NCBI RefSeq assembly: GCF_001907235.1
Contig: NZ_MQVS01000003.1
Location: 248,001-312,000, forward strand
From: Buchananella hordeovulneris
GTDB lineage: Bacteria > Actinomycetota > Actinomycetes > Actinomycetales > Actinomycetaceae
Reading direction: 5' to 3'
Length of the DNA: 64,000 nt
Every line of letters begins with the position of its first letter. Positions within the stretch are counted from its first letter, which is position 1. This document shows positions 51,350 through 63,557 of this stretch, piece by piece. The position numbers were made by a program, and so were the translations under genes. The notes beneath the pieces are model-generated. The model saw only the letters and a program-made list of their open reading frames with translations, was not told the DNA's origin and made no database searches.

Positions 51350-53910
51350 TGCCACGCATCGATCTTGAATGGCTCGCCGACCATGTCGACTTGAGCGCTG
51401 CTCCCACGGCAGAACAACTGGCGGCCGCGCTGGTACAGGTGGGGATCGAAGAAGAGACCATCTGGCCCCCCGCGGTCACCGGCCCGCTAGTGGTGGGGCG
51501 AGTGCTGACGATGGACAGCGAGACGCACAAGAACGGCAAGACCATCAACTACTGCCGGGTTGATGTGGGGGAGCACAACGACGAGCCGGGCACCGGGAAG
51601 GAGCCCAGTGAGCTGCCCAGCCGCGGCATCGTGTGTGGCGCACACAATTTCGCCCCAGGGGACTGGGTAGTGGTCAGCTTGCCGGGCACGGTGCTGCCCG
51701 GCCCGTTCCCGATCGCGGGCCGTAAGACCTATGGGCATTGGTCGGATGGCATGATCTGCTCCGAACGGGAACTGGGTTTCTCCGACGAGCACGACGGCAT
51801 CATTGTGCTCACGCGCCTGCTGCCCGACCAAGAGTTTTTCCCGGGGCAGGACGCGGTGGAGCTGCTGGGCCTGGGGGCGCAGGTGCTGGAAGTCAACATC
51901 ACCCCCGACCGCGGGTATTGCTTCTCGATGCGCGGCCTGGCCCGGGAGTATTCCCACTCCACGGGCGCAGCTTTCAAGGATCCGGCGTTGCCGGGGGTGC
52001 TTACCACCCCCGCCCCGCAGGGCGAGGGCTTTCCGGTGGAGTTGGCGGACGCGGCGCCCATTCACGGGGTGGCGGGGTGTGATGTGTTCACCACCCGTAT
52101 CGTGCGCGGCATAGATCCGGCTGCGCCGACTCCCCGCTGGATGGTGCGGCGGCTAGTCAACGCGGGCATGCGGCCGATCTCGTTGGCCGTGGACGTCACG
52201 AACTACGTCATGCTGGACCTCGGGCAGCCGCTGCACGCCTACGACCTTGACCAAGTCAGTGCCCCGTTGGTGGTGCGACGCGCGCGCCCGGGGGAGAGGC
52301 TGCGCACGCTGGACGACGTGGACCGGCAGCTGGATGGTGAAGACCTCGTGATCGCTGACTCGCCGGACACGCTGGGCAGCCGGGTGTTGGGCTTGGCTGG
52401 GGTCATGGGCGGTGCCACCTCCGAGGTCGGCCCGACCACCCGGGATGTGCTGATTGAGGCCGCCCACTTCGACCCGGTGACGGTCGCGCGCACGGCCCGG
52501 CGCCACAAACTTCCCAGCGAGGCGGCCAAGCGGTTCGAGCGGGGGGTTGATCCTTTGACTCCCCAGATCGCTTCGCAGCGGGTGGTGGACCTCTTGGTGG
52601 AATACGGTGGGGGAGAGGCCGACCCCACGCTGCACATCGTGGGCCAGCCGCACCTGCCAGCCCCGGTGGACTTCCCGCTGGCCGAGGTCGCGCGCCTGAC
52701 CGGCCTGGAGCTGCCCGAGAACGAGATCGTCGCCCTGCTGGCCGAGATCGGGTGCGAGGTCAGCGGCAGCGGACCGGTGCGCCAGGTGACCCCGCCGTCG
52801 TGGCGCACTGACCTGACGGGTCCGGCCCACTTCGTGGAAGAGGTAGCCCGCCTGAAGGGCTACGACGCCATCGGCTCGCTGCTGCCGGTCACTGCGGGGG
52901 GCGGCGGGTTGACGGATGCCCAGCGACGGCGCCGGGAGCTGGCGGCGGCCCTGGCTCTGGCTGGCATGAGTGAGATCCTGACGGACCCGTTCGTGGGGGA
53001 CGTCAGCGACGCGCTCGGTTACGACGCTGACGACGAGCGGCGGGTGCGACTCCGGCTGGCTAATCCCCTGGCTGACGATGCGCCGTTCTTGCGCTCCAGC
53101 CTGTTGGAGACCTTGTTGGCGGCGGCGCGCCGCAATGTCTCGCGCGGTCTTAATAGTGTCGCCTTGTACGAGTTTGGGTTGGTGGCGCAGGCGAGCACCG
53201 CGCGCGGCGCCGCCCCCGTGGCGGGCGGGCAGCTGCCGGGGCAGGAAGTTTTGGCACAGCTGTTTGCCGCCACCCCGCGGCAGTGCCAGCACGCTGCCGG
53301 GGTGTTCGTCGGCCAGGCGCAGCAGGCTGGCCCGTTGGTGCCGTCGCGTGCCTACGACTGGGCAGACGCGGTGGAGGCCGTGCGGCTGTTGGCGCGGGTG
53401 GCCGGGGCGGAGCTGGAGGTGCGGCAGGCACGCCGTGCGCCGTGGCATCCGGGCCGGTGTGCGGCCCTGTGGGTCGGTGAGACTTGTGTGGGCTATGCCG
53501 GGGAGTTGCATCCCGACGTGTGCGAAGCCTTCTCCTTGCCGCCGCGTACCTGCGCGTTCGAGGTGAATGTGGAGGCCGCCTTCACCGTTGCCGCGCCGGA
53601 GGTGCTCACCACGCGGCCGATCTCGACCTTCCCGGCCGCCAAGGAAGACTTCTCCTTCGTAGTGGCACGGACCTGCCCGGCGAACGCAGTGGCGCAGGTG
53701 GTGCGGCAGGCGCTCGGTGACTTGGCGGAGGACGTGCATATTTTCGACGTCTATACGGGCAGCGGGATCGCGGCCGACCAGCAGGCGGTGGCGGTGTCGG
53801 TGCGACTGCGGGCCGCCGATCGGACCTTGACTGCTGACGACCTCGCGACGGCGCGGCGACGCGTGATCAGCGCGGTGGAAGCCGAGGTGGGCGGGCAGCT
53901 GCGCGGCTGA
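51349..53910 (+). CDS. pheT: Phenylalanyl-tRNA synthetase beta subunit
   Basis: An 853-aa subunit with all expected domains: N-terminal OB-fold tRNA-binding domain (about residues 45-150, GIVCGAHNFAPGDWVVV), B3/B4 editing domain (RMVRRLVNAGMRPISLAVDVTNYVM region, about 260-420), B5 (PPSWRTDLTGPAHFVEEVARLKGYD), a catalytic-like core with LANPLADDAPFLRSSLLETLL, and a C-terminal ferredoxin-fold anticodon-binding domain (TRPISTFPAAKEDFSFVV). It ends at a canonical terminator. Confidence 0.97.
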   Translation: MPRIDLEWLADHVDLSAAPTAEQLAAALVQVGIEEETIWPPAVTGPLVVGRVLTMDSETHKNGKTINYCRVDVGEHNDEPGTGKEPSELPSRGIVCGAHNFAPGDWVVVSLPGTVLPGPFPIAGRKTYGHWSDGMICSERELGFSDEHDGIIVLTRLLPDQEFFPGQDAVELLGLGAQVLEVNITPDRGYCFSMRGLAREYSHSTGAAFKDPALPGVLTTPAPQGEGFPVELADAAPIHGVAGCDVFTTRIVRGIDPAAPTPRWMVRRLVNAGMRPISLAVDVTNYVMLDLGQPLHAYDLDQVSAPLVVRRARPGERLRTLDDVDRQLDGEDLVIADSPDTLGSRVLGLAGVMGGATSEVGPTTRDVLIEAAHFDPVTVARTARRHKLPSEAAKRFERGVDPLTPQIASQRVVDLLVEYGGGEADPTLHIVGQPHLPAPVDFPLAEVARLTGLELPENEIVALLAEIGCEVSGSGPVRQVTPPSWRTDLTGPAHFVEEVARLKGYDAIGSLLPVTAGGGGLTDAQRRRRELAAALALAGMSEILTDPFVGDVSDALGYDADDERRVRLRLANPLADDAPFLRSSLLETLLAAARRNVSRGLNSVALYEFGLVAQASTARGAAPVAGGQLPGQEVLAQLFAATPRQCQHAAGVFVGQAQQAGPLVPSRAYDWADAVEAVRLLARVAGAELEVRQARRAPWHPGRCAALWVGETCVGYAGELHPDVCEAFSLPPRTCAFEVNVEAAFTVAAPEVLTTRPISTFPAAKEDFSFVVARTCPANAVAQVVRQALGDLAEDVHIFDVYTGSGIAADQQAVAVSVRLRAADRTLTADDLATARRRVISAVEAEVGGQLRG

Positions 53911-53926
53911 TCGCCGCAGGGCGGTG

Positions 53927-53958
53927 GTGGGGGCGGACAGGTTCCGCCCCCACTTTTT
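53927..53958 (+). terminator. Rho-independent terminator after pheT
   Basis: Perfect 11-bp stem (53927-53937 with 53943-53953), 5-nt loop, followed by five T. It is the most classical terminator in the window. Confidence 0.9.
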
Positions 53959-54005
53959 GCGTGCTGTTAGGCGGATGTGCCTAGGTATGGGCGGTAATGG
54001 TCCGG

Positions 54006-54011
54006 CATACT
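54006..54011 (+). promoter_or_regulatory. -10 element of the flavodoxin gene
   Basis: CATACT ends 6 nt before ATG 54018, consistent with a leaderless transcript; the intervening G-run is too close to the ATG to be a normal Shine-Dalgarno. Confidence 0.4.
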
Positions 54012-54017
54012 GGGGGC

Positions 54018-54518
54018 ATGAGAATTCTTGTTGCGGTGGCTTCCAAACACGGTTCAGCGTTCGGCATTGGTGACGAGATCGCGCGGGTGTTGGGAGAGGC
54101 GGGCCACGAGGTGGAACGCCTGCGGCCCGAGGAAGTGGAGAAGCTGAGCGGTTACGACGCGGTGGTGCTCGGCTCCGGGGTGTACATGACCCAGTGGCTG
54201 GAGGCGGCCCGCGATTTTGCGAAACGTTTTGGTCCCGACTTGCGGCGGTTGCCGTTGTGGACATTCTCGGTGGGGATGTCTGGCGTTGTGGCTGGTGCCG
54301 TGCGTGACCCCTCGCGGGTCGGCCCGGTCCTGGTGGCCTTGGATCCCATTGACAACGTCACGTTCGCCGGCAAGATCGACCCGTTGGAGCTGACGTTGCG
54401 CGAGCGGTCGATCGCCCGCCTGGGCGGGGCCATCGAGGGAGACTTCCGGGAGTGGGACAAGGTGCGGGCGTGGGCGCTGTCCATTTCTGATCAGCTGCGG
54501 GAGCACGTCGGCGCCTAA
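54018..54518 (+). CDS. Flavodoxin-domain protein (HemG-like)
   Basis: A 166-aa FMN-binding flavodoxin-like protein. It begins ILVAVASKHGSAFGIGDEIA, where SKHGSA corresponds to the FMN phosphate loop, followed by YDAVVLGSGVYMTQWLE and LPLWTFSVGMSG. This pattern resembles the protoporphyrinogen-oxidase HemG/flavodoxin group, but no heme biosynthesis gene is nearby, so the substrate is open. Stand-alone gene between the pheT terminator and the arg cluster. Confidence 0.82.
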   Translation: MRILVAVASKHGSAFGIGDEIARVLGEAGHEVERLRPEEVEKLSGYDAVVLGSGVYMTQWLEAARDFAKRFGPDLRRLPLWTFSVGMSGVVAGAVRDPSRVGPVLVALDPIDNVTFAGKIDPLELTLRERSIARLGGAIEGDFREWDKVRAWALSISDQLREHVGA

Positions 54519-54558
54519 GTCGCGGGTGGGGCACGTCACAGTCAAGCCGACCGAAAAG

Positions 54559-54586
54559 TATACATAGGCCTGTATAGTTATACGCA
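54559..54586. promoter_or_regulatory. ArgR-type operator overlapping the argC promoter
   Basis: TATACA-N6-TGTATA is a perfect dyad (54559-54576), and TGTATA pairs again with TATACG (54571-54584). The inner TATAGT (54573-54578) is a good -10 with ATG 54586 only 7 nt later, so transcription starts at the start codon and a bound repressor would block it. AT-rich dyads of this kind are typical ARG boxes, and argR lies in the same operon. Confidence 0.65.
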
Positions 54587-55650
54587 TGGTGTTGCGTATA
54601 GCTGTTGTCGGCGCTTCCGGCTACGCGGGTGGAGAAGTTCTCCGGGTCTTGCTGAGCCATCCGCAGGTGGAGATCACCTCCCTAACTGCCGCGACTTCCG
54701 CGGGCAGCAAACTGGCCGACCACCATCCGCATTTGGGGCCGTTGGCCGCCCGCAGTTTGGAGCCATCCGAGCCTGCGCAACTGCTCGACAATGACGCAAT
54801 CGTGATGGCGCTGCCGCACGGTGCCTCCGGCAGCCTGACTGCCGAGCTCGACGCCCTGGGATACCAGGGCGTCGTCTTGGATTGCGGTGCCGATCACCGG
54901 CTGACCGACGCGGAAGCCTGGCAACAGTGGTACGGCGGGCCCTACCCCGGCGCTTGGACCTACGGCCTGCCCGAACTGTTGCACGCCGGAGAGACCTGCC
55001 CCCGACAACAGCGTGAGTTGCTGCGCGCGTCCCGCCGCATCGCGGTCCCCGGCTGCAACGTCACTGCCGTCACCCTGGCCACCCAGGCGGCAGTGGCCGC
55101 CGACCTTATCGATGCCACCCGCCTGACCGCGGTGCTAGCGGTTGGATATTCCGGGGCGGGCAAAACCCTGCGGCCCCACCTGCTGGCCAGCCAGGCGCTC
55201 GGCAACATCGTGCCCTACGCGGTCGGCGGCAGCCACCGACACATTCCGGAGATCGAGCAGAATCTCCAGGTGGTCGGCGCGGCCGCACCCCGGGTGTCTT
55301 TCACCCCGGTGTTGGTGCCCGTGAGCCGCGGCATTCTTGCCACCATCACCGCGCCCTTGTCCCCTGGTGTCGATGCTGCCGCCCTGCACGCGGCCACCAC
55401 CCAGTGTTACCAAGACGAAGCACTGGTCGAGGTGCTTCCGCTGGGGCAATGGCCCACCACCGGACCGGTAGTCGGCACCGGACGGGCGCAGCTCGCAGTC
55501 GGGGTGGACCAACGGGCCGGGGTGGCTCTCATGCAGGCCGCCCTCGACAACCTGGGTAAGGGAACAGCCGGGGCCGCCGTGCAGTGCCTAAACCTCGCCG
55601 CGGGTTTGCCTGAGACCACCGCCGTTGCCCAGATCGGAGTCGCCCCATGA
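54586..55650 (+). CDS. argC: N-acetyl-gamma-glutamyl-phosphate reductase
   Basis: Third step of arginine synthesis (NADPH-dependent reduction of the acyl phosphate). The 354-aa protein begins IAVVGASGYAGGEVLRVLL (NADP loop), then PHGASG, LDCGADHRL, a catalytic Cys in VPGCNVTAVTL (about residue 150) and GGSHRHIPEIEQNL. First gene of argC-J-B-D-R-G-H. No ribosome-binding site precedes the ATG, and the -10 hexamer lies 7 nt upstream, so the message is probably leaderless. Its stop overlaps argJ (ATGA). Confidence 0.96.
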   Translation: MVLRIAVVGASGYAGGEVLRVLLSHPQVEITSLTAATSAGSKLADHHPHLGPLAARSLEPSEPAQLLDNDAIVMALPHGASGSLTAELDALGYQGVVLDCGADHRLTDAEAWQQWYGGPYPGAWTYGLPELLHAGETCPRQQRELLRASRRIAVPGCNVTAVTLATQAAVAADLIDATRLTAVLAVGYSGAGKTLRPHLLASQALGNIVPYAVGGSHRHIPEIEQNLQVVGAAAPRVSFTPVLVPVSRGILATITAPLSPGVDAAALHAATTQCYQDEALVEVLPLGQWPTTGPVVGTGRAQLAVGVDQRAGVALMQAALDNLGKGTAGAAVQCLNLAAGLPETTAVAQIGVAP

Positions 55651-56816
55651 CCTCCTCTCCTCTCACCGCACCAGCGGGCTTTCGGGCCGCGGGCGTCACC
55701 GCCGGGTTGAAGGCCTCCGGGCGCCCAGACGTTGCCCTCGTGGTCAACGATGGTCCCCTGGCAGTGGCGGCAGCGCTCACCACGCGCAACCGGGTGCGGG
55801 CGGCCGCCGTCGACTTGACCCGCCGCCACGTAGCCGACGGCACCGCCCGCGCCGTCTTGCTGAACTCCGGGTGCGCCAACGCCTGCACTGGTCCGGCGGG
55901 CCGGGCCGACGCGGAGGCGGCGGTCTCGCAAACCGCTGACCTTCTCGGGGTTGCCCCCACCGACATCCTGTTGGGACAAACCGGGATCATCGGGCACCGC
56001 GTCAACCAGCAGCTTTTCCACAACGGTATTGCGGCCGCGGTGGCCGCCCTAGCTGCTGACGGCGGGACGGCGGCCGCGCAGGCGATCTGCACCACCGACA
56101 CGGTCAGCAAGGAAACTTTTGTCAACACAGGGGAGGGCTGGAGCGTCGGCGGTATCGCCAAGGGCGCGGGCATGCTCGCTCCGGCTTTGGCCACGATGCT
56201 GGTGGTGCTCACTACCGATGCCGTGTGCACCGCGGCGGAGCTGGACACCGCCCTGCGGCAGGCCACGGCAGTGACATTTGACCGCTTGGACTCCGACGGG
56301 TGCATGTCCACCAACGACACCGTCTTCGTCCTGGCCTCGGGGGCCAGCGGCGTGCGGGCCACCCCGGCACAACTTGGCGAGGCCTTGACGAGCGCGTGCC
56401 GCGACCTGGCTAGGCAACTGCTCAGCGACGCCGAGGGTGCCAACCACGACATCGCTATCACCGTGCGCGGCGCCACCAGCCAGGAGGCTGCCGTCGCGGT
56501 GGGGCGGGCGGTGGCCCGCTCCAACCTGGTCAAGACTGCCATCTTCGGCAACGACCCGAACTGGGGCCGCATCGTCGCCCAAGTCGGAACCGTCCCCGCC
56601 GATGTAGCCCCCTTCGACCCGGCCGAGCTCGCCGTCACCATCAACGGGGTGACCGTGTGCGCCGCCGGGCAGGCCACCGCCACCCCGCAGGTAGACATGC
56701 GCGCCCGTGACGTTGCCATCGACATCGACTTGGGGGCCGGGGCCGCACAAGCCACTATCTGGACCAACGACCTCACACACGCCTACGTCCACGAGAACAG
56801 CGCATACACGACATGA
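55647..56816 (+). CDS. argJ: Bifunctional ornithine acetyltransferase / N-acetylglutamate synthase
   Basis: Recycles the acetyl group from acetylornithine to glutamate, and probably also makes N-acetylglutamate from acetyl-CoA. The 389-aa precursor self-cleaves before a Thr in the motif [14 protein letters not shown] (about residue 185), where ATML supplies the nucleophile. [18 protein letters not shown] and [13 protein letters not shown] are family signatures. Presence of argJ explains the cyclic pathway without argE. Overlaps argC and argB by 4 nt each. Confidence 0.96.
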   Translation: MTSSPLTAPAGFRAAGVTAGLKASGRPDVALVVNDGPLAVAAALTTRNRVRAAAVDLTRRHVADGTARAVLLNSGCANACTGPAGRADAEAAVSQTADLLGVAPTDILLGQTGIIGHRVNQQLFHNGIAAAVAALAADGGTAAAQAICTTDTVSKETFVNTGEGWSVGGIAKGAGMLAPALATMLVVLTTDAVCTAAELDTALRQATAVTFDRLDSDGCMSTNDTVFVLASGASGVRATPAQLGEALTSACRDLARQLLSDAEGANHDIAITVRGATSQEAAVAVGRAVARSNLVKTAIFGNDPNWGRIVAQVGTVPADVAPFDPAELAVTINGVTVCAAGQATATPQVDMRARDVAIDIDLGAGAAQATIWTNDLTHAYVHENSAYTT

Positions 56817-57745
56817 ACTCTCACCTGCAAACCCACCCGGAAGTAGTGCGCGGCTTGTCGGCCGCCGACAAGGCAGCCGTGCTCCTGGAAGCCATGCCCT
56901 GGCTGGAGCGATTCCAAGGCGCGATCGTCGTCATCAAGTTCGGGGGCCACGCCATGGTCAACCCGGAGCTGGAGCGGGCCTTTGCCAAGGACGTGCTGTT
57001 CCTGCATCGCGTCGGCCTGCGGCCCGTCGTGGTGCACGGCGGGGGACCGCAGATCTCGGCCATGCTCAGTCGCCTCGGCCTGCAAGCCGAGTTCCGGGGC
57101 GGACTGCGCGTGACCACCCCCGAAGTCATGGACGTGGTCCGCATGGTGCTGACCGGGCAAGTGCAAAGAGGCCTGGTGTCCCTGCTCAACGAACACGGTT
57201 CCCGGGCGGTGGGTATCTCCGGCGAAGACGGCGGCCTGCTGCGAGCCCGCCAGCGCCTGGCCCAGGTGGATGGCGAGCAGGTCGATGTTGGTCTGGTGGG
57301 AGACGTGGTCGAGGTCGAGCCGACCGCGGTGCTGGAGCTACTGGCGGCCGGACGTATCCCCGTCGTCTCTTCCATCGCCCCGGAGATCGGCCACGCCACT
57401 ACCGTCCTGAATGTCAATGCGGACACGGCTGCTGCGGCGCTCGCGGTCGCGCTAGGGGCGCGCAAATTGGTGATGCTCACCGACGTCGAGGGGCTCTACG
57501 CCGCCTGGCCCGACAAAACCTCCCTCATCTCGGAGATTACCGATGACGAACTTGCGGCCTTACTGCCGACTTTGGAGGCAGGCATGGTGCCGAAGATGGA
57601 GGCGGCGCTACGGGCGGTGCGTGGCGGGGTAGCCCAAGCCCACATCATTGATGGGCGGCAACCCCATTCCGTGCTCCTAGAGATATTCACCGACACCGGC
57701 ATCGGCACCGAGGTCTCGCGCCTGGAAGCGAGGAACTGGCAATGA
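56813..57745 (+). CDS. argB: N-acetylglutamate kinase
   Basis: Phosphorylates N-acetylglutamate, the usual point of arginine feedback inhibition. The 310-aa amino-acid-kinase-fold protein has [15 protein letters not shown] (relatives usually GGNAM), [29 protein letters not shown] and LTDVEGLY. The N-terminal helix ([17 protein letters not shown]) is that found in arginine-sensitive hexameric enzymes, so feedback control is likely. Starts ATG 56813 overlapping argJ; stop overlaps argD. Confidence 0.96.
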   Translation: MNSHLQTHPEVVRGLSAADKAAVLLEAMPWLERFQGAIVVIKFGGHAMVNPELERAFAKDVLFLHRVGLRPVVVHGGGPQISAMLSRLGLQAEFRGGLRVTTPEVMDVVRMVLTGQVQRGLVSLLNEHGSRAVGISGEDGGLLRARQRLAQVDGEQVDVGLVGDVVEVEPTAVLELLAAGRIPVVSSIAPEIGHATTVLNVNADTAAAALAVALGARKLVMLTDVEGLYAAWPDKTSLISEITDDELAALLPTLEAGMVPKMEAALRAVRGGVAQAHIIDGRQPHSVLLEIFTDTGIGTEVSRLEARNWQ

Positions 57746-58920
57746 GTAACCTGGTCGAGCGGCACGCCACGCACATTATGAACACCTTCGGCCCGCCCCG
57801 ACTGGGGATCACCGGGGGGCAGGGCTGCTACCTGCTAGGCGAGGACGGGCGGCGCTACCTGGACCTGCTTGGCGGCATCGCCGTGAGCGCCTTAGGGCAC
57901 GGTCACCCGGCATTGGCGGCGGCGATCACTCGGCAGGCGGCCGACGTGGTGCACGTGTCGAACTTCTTCGCCACCCGCCCGCAGGTCGAACTGGCACAAC
58001 GGTTGACGGCACTCGCGCCCTTCGCCCCCGCCCAGGTCTTTTTTGCCAACTCGGGTACCGAAGCCATCGAGGGGGCCTTGAAGTTGGCGTTGCTACACGG
58101 CGGGCAGCACCGTCCGCGGCTGCTCGCCCTCGAAAACGCCTTCCACGGCCGTTCCACCGGTGCCCTAGCCCTGACCCACAAGGCCGCCTATCGGGAGCCC
58201 TTCGCTCCGTTCATGCGGCCGGTGACTTTCCTGCCTGCCGGGGACGTGTCTGCCCTGGAACGGGAGCTGGCCCAGGGGGATGTAGCCGCCCTGTTCGTTG
58301 AGCCCATTCAGGGCGAAGCCGGGGTGCGGGCCCTGGAGCACCGCTACTTGCGGGCGGCCCGGGAGCTAACTAGCGCCGCCGACGCCCTGCTGGTGGTGGA
58401 CGAGATCCAGACCGGGGTCGGCCGCACCGGCCGGTTCTTCGCCCACAGCGCCGCCGAGATCAGCCCCGACGTCATCACCTTGGCTAAAGGACTGGGAGGC
58501 GGGGTCCCCATCGGCGCGATTTTGGCCACCGCAGCGGTTGCTTCCCTCCTCGGCCCCGGCAGTCATGGCACGACGTTCGGCGGTAACCCGCTGGCCTGCG
58601 CCGCGGCCCTGGCCGTGCTAGACGTCATCGCGGAGGAACACCTGCTGGAGCGAGTGCAGGAGCTGGCGGGGCGCTGGGCCCGCGAGCTCGCGCAGCTGCC
58701 GGGAGTGACTGAGGTGCGCGCGCACGGCTTGTTGCTCGCCCTCGAACTGGACCGGACTGCTGGTCCCGTTGCGGCCGCCCTGCAGGAGGCGGGTTTCCTT
58801 GTGAACCCGGTCACCCCGACCGCCCTCCGGTTGGCCCCGCCCCTGACGCTAAGTGACGCCGAGGCGGATTCATTCACGCACGCCCTCCACACCGTCTTGA
58901 CCCGAGAGGAGAATCCGTGA
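57742..58920 (+). CDS. argD: Acetylornithine aminotransferase
   Basis: PLP enzyme converting N-acetylglutamate semialdehyde to acetylornithine. The 392-aa class III aminotransferase has [55 protein letters not shown] (PLP-binding Asp) and the Schiff-base Lys in [15 protein letters not shown] (about residue 249), then [12 protein letters not shown]. Directly followed by argR (GTGA overlap); the argF gene usually found between argD and argR in this phylum is absent. Confidence 0.96.
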   Translation: MSNLVERHATHIMNTFGPPRLGITGGQGCYLLGEDGRRYLDLLGGIAVSALGHGHPALAAAITRQAADVVHVSNFFATRPQVELAQRLTALAPFAPAQVFFANSGTEAIEGALKLALLHGGQHRPRLLALENAFHGRSTGALALTHKAAYREPFAPFMRPVTFLPAGDVSALERELAQGDVAALFVEPIQGEAGVRALEHRYLRAARELTSAADALLVVDEIQTGVGRTGRFFAHSAAEISPDVITLAKGLGGGVPIGAILATAAVASLLGPGSHGTTFGGNPLACAAALAVLDVIAEEHLLERVQELAGRWARELAQLPGVTEVRAHGLLLALELDRTAGPVAAALQEAGFLVNPVTPTALRLAPPLTLSDAEADSFTHALHTVLTREENP

Positions 58921-59405
58921 GCTCTACCGCTCGTTCCCGCACCGGTCGCCATGCCGCTATCACGCGGCTGATCGAGCAGGGAGATATTGCCTCCCAAGAA
59001 CAGCTGCGGGCGGCCTTGGCGGCCGCCGGCATTGCCACCACCCAGGCCACGCTCTCCCGGGACCTGGTTGACCTGGGGGCCACCAAAGTGCGCACCGCCA
59101 ACGGGCGCAGCGTCTACCGGCTGCCGGACGCCGATGCCCCCACCCCGGAGGTACCCGTTGATTCCCAGCTGGCGCGCCGCGCTGCCGACCTATTGGCCAC
59201 CGCGGATACCGTGCTCAACCAGGTGATTTTGCGCACCCCGCCCGGTGCGGCCCAACTGCTGGCGGCCGCCCTCGACCGGCACGTGCTGCCCGGTGTGCTC
59301 GGGTGTGTGGCGGGCGATGACACCGTTCTGATTGTTTGCCGCGGCCAGGCAGAGGCCGAGGAAACCCACAGCCTGCTCCTGCGGCTGGCAGGGCGCAGCG
59401 CCTGA
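58917..59405 (+). CDS. argR: Arginine repressor
   Basis: Arginine-responsive hexameric repressor. The 162-aa protein has an N-terminal winged helix (residues ~5-75: [38 protein letters not shown]) and a C-terminal oligomerisation/arginine-binding domain ([28 protein letters not shown] with the GDD arginine-binding Asp residues). It sits inside the operon it should control, and an ARG-box-like dyad covers the argC promoter. GTG start overlapping argD. Confidence 0.95.
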   Translation: MSSTARSRTGRHAAITRLIEQGDIASQEQLRAALAAAGIATTQATLSRDLVDLGATKVRTANGRSVYRLPDADAPTPEVPVDSQLARRAADLLATADTVLNQVILRTPPGAAQLLAAALDRHVLPGVLGCVAGDDTVLIVCRGQAEAEETHSLLLRLAGRSA

Positions 59406-59446
59406 CGCCCCCTTTCCCTCCCCATCCCTCAAATAGGAGTACAAAC

Positions 59447-62103
<2,657 letters not shown>

Positions 62104-62142
62104 ACTGCCTGCTGGCAACATCTGTGAAGGAAAGGAAAGATC

Positions 62143-63405
62143 GTGGCTGACGTCCTGGACGAGCTCGCCTGGCGAGGTCTGATCGCCCAGCACACCGACC
62201 TGCAGGCGCTGCGCAGCGCCCTGGCGGACGGCCCGCTCACTTTCTATACCGGTTACGACCCGACGGCGGCTTCCCTGCACCACGGGCACCTCGTGCAGTT
62301 GATCGTCATGCGGCACCTGCAAAACGCTGGCCACCGGCCGATTGCGCTCGTCGGGGGCGCCACCGGCCTGATTGGCGACCCGCGCATGAGCGGGGAGCGG
62401 ACCTTGAACGAAGCCGACGTCGTCGCAAGTTGGGCGCAGTCCCTGCGGGCCCAGATCGAACGATTCTTGTCCTTCGAGGGGGACAACGCCGCCGTCATGG
62501 TCAACAACTACGACTGGACGGGTTCCCTGAGCGCTATCGCCTTGCTGCGTGACATCGGTAAGCATTTCCGACTGGGCACTATGCTGGCCAAGGACACGGT
62601 GGCGCGCCGCCTGGCCAGCGACGAGGGCATCTCGTTCACCGAGTTTTCCTACCAGCTGCTGCAAGCTAACGACTTCCTGGAGCTGCACCGGCGCCACGGC
62701 GTGACGCTGCAGACGGGCGGTAACGACCAGTGGGGCAACCTGCTGGGGGGTGTGGAGTTGATTCGTAAGGCCGAAGGGCGAGCGGTGCACGCCCTGACGA
62801 CGCCGCTGATCACCAAGGCTGACGGCACCAAGTTTGGCAAGTCCGAGGGCGGGGCCATCTGGCTGGATCCGCAGATGATGAGCCCGTACGCCTTCTACCA
62901 GTTCTGGCTCGGCCAGGACGACGCCGATGTGGTGCGGTTCTTGAAGATCTTCACCTTCCTGGGCCACGCCGAGATCGAGGCGTTGGCGGCAGAGGTAGCG
63001 CAGCGGCCGCAGCAGCGACGCGCCCAGCGGGAGCTGGCCCGCCAGGTAACGACCCTGGTGCACGGCGCGGAGGCCACGGCCACGGTTGAGGCGGCCAGCG
63101 CGGCACTGTGGGGCAGCGGTGACCTGACGGCGCTGGACGAGCGCACCCTGAGCGAGGCGACCGCCCAGTTGCCGAGCGGCACGATCACGGTGGGTGCCTC
63201 CACCATTGTCGATGCACTGTTGGCCGCCGGTCTGGAAAAGGGGCGGAGCGCAGCCCGCAAGACGGTGGCGGCTGGCGGGGCCTATCTCAACAACGTCAAG
63301 GTCACGGACGAAGATGCGCCGCTGAGACAGGCCGACCTGCTGGCCGGTGGCCTGGCATTGGTGCGCAAGGGCAAGCGCAACCTCGCGGTGGTGCGCAGCC
63401 AGTAA
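62143..63405 (+). CDS. tyrS: Tyrosyl-tRNA synthetase
   Basis: Class I synthetase, 420 aa. The HIGH-type motif is in ASLHHGHLVQL (about residue 47), the KMSKS-type loop in TKFGKSEGG (about residue 231), with YQLLQANDF and GGNDQWGN for tyrosine binding, and a C-terminal S4-like tRNA-binding domain (GRSAARKTVAAGGAYLNNVKV). The start is GTG 62143 behind AAGGAAAGG. Placement after argH matches mycobacteria, as I recall. The 39-nt gap lacks a terminator, so it could be read through from the arg operon. Confidence 0.96.
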   Translation: MADVLDELAWRGLIAQHTDLQALRSALADGPLTFYTGYDPTAASLHHGHLVQLIVMRHLQNAGHRPIALVGGATGLIGDPRMSGERTLNEADVVASWAQSLRAQIERFLSFEGDNAAVMVNNYDWTGSLSAIALLRDIGKHFRLGTMLAKDTVARRLASDEGISFTEFSYQLLQANDFLELHRRHGVTLQTGGNDQWGNLLGGVELIRKAEGRAVHALTTPLITKADGTKFGKSEGGAIWLDPQMMSPYAFYQFWLGQDDADVVRFLKIFTFLGHAEIEALAAEVAQRPQQRRAQRELARQVTTLVHGAEATATVEAASAALWGSGDLTALDERTLSEATAQLPSGTITVGASTIVDALLAAGLEKGRSAARKTVAAGGAYLNNVKVTDEDAPLRQADLLAGGLALVRKGKRNLAVVRSQ

Positions 63406-63505
63406 CCTCGGTTAGCGGCCGCGCCCCCGGGCTGCGGTGATACTTCGGTGTGCCGACCTGGGGGTGCGCTCGCACTTGCCCTGCGCGGGCGCCGTTGTGC
63501 CCCGA

Positions 63506-63541
63506 GTTTGTTGACCACCTCGAAGGGTGCGGCCACCAAAC
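63506..63541. terminator. Imperfect hairpin between tyrS and the methyltransferase gene
   Basis: 63506-63518 pairs with 63529-63541 at 10 of 13 positions, in the 152-nt gap between convergent genes. I see nothing else of note in that gap. Confidence 0.35.
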
Positions 63542-63557
63542 CCGCGCGGGCACCGCC

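Noticed and set aside
52153-54264. 703-codon open frame antisense to pheT and the flavodoxin gene
   Set aside because: Crosses a terminator and two well-supported genes; composition is that of a shadow frame.
54018-54518. Firm assignment as protoporphyrinogen oxidase HemG
   Set aside because: Only the flavodoxin-like pattern supports it; there is no heme gene context, so a generic flavodoxin call is safer.
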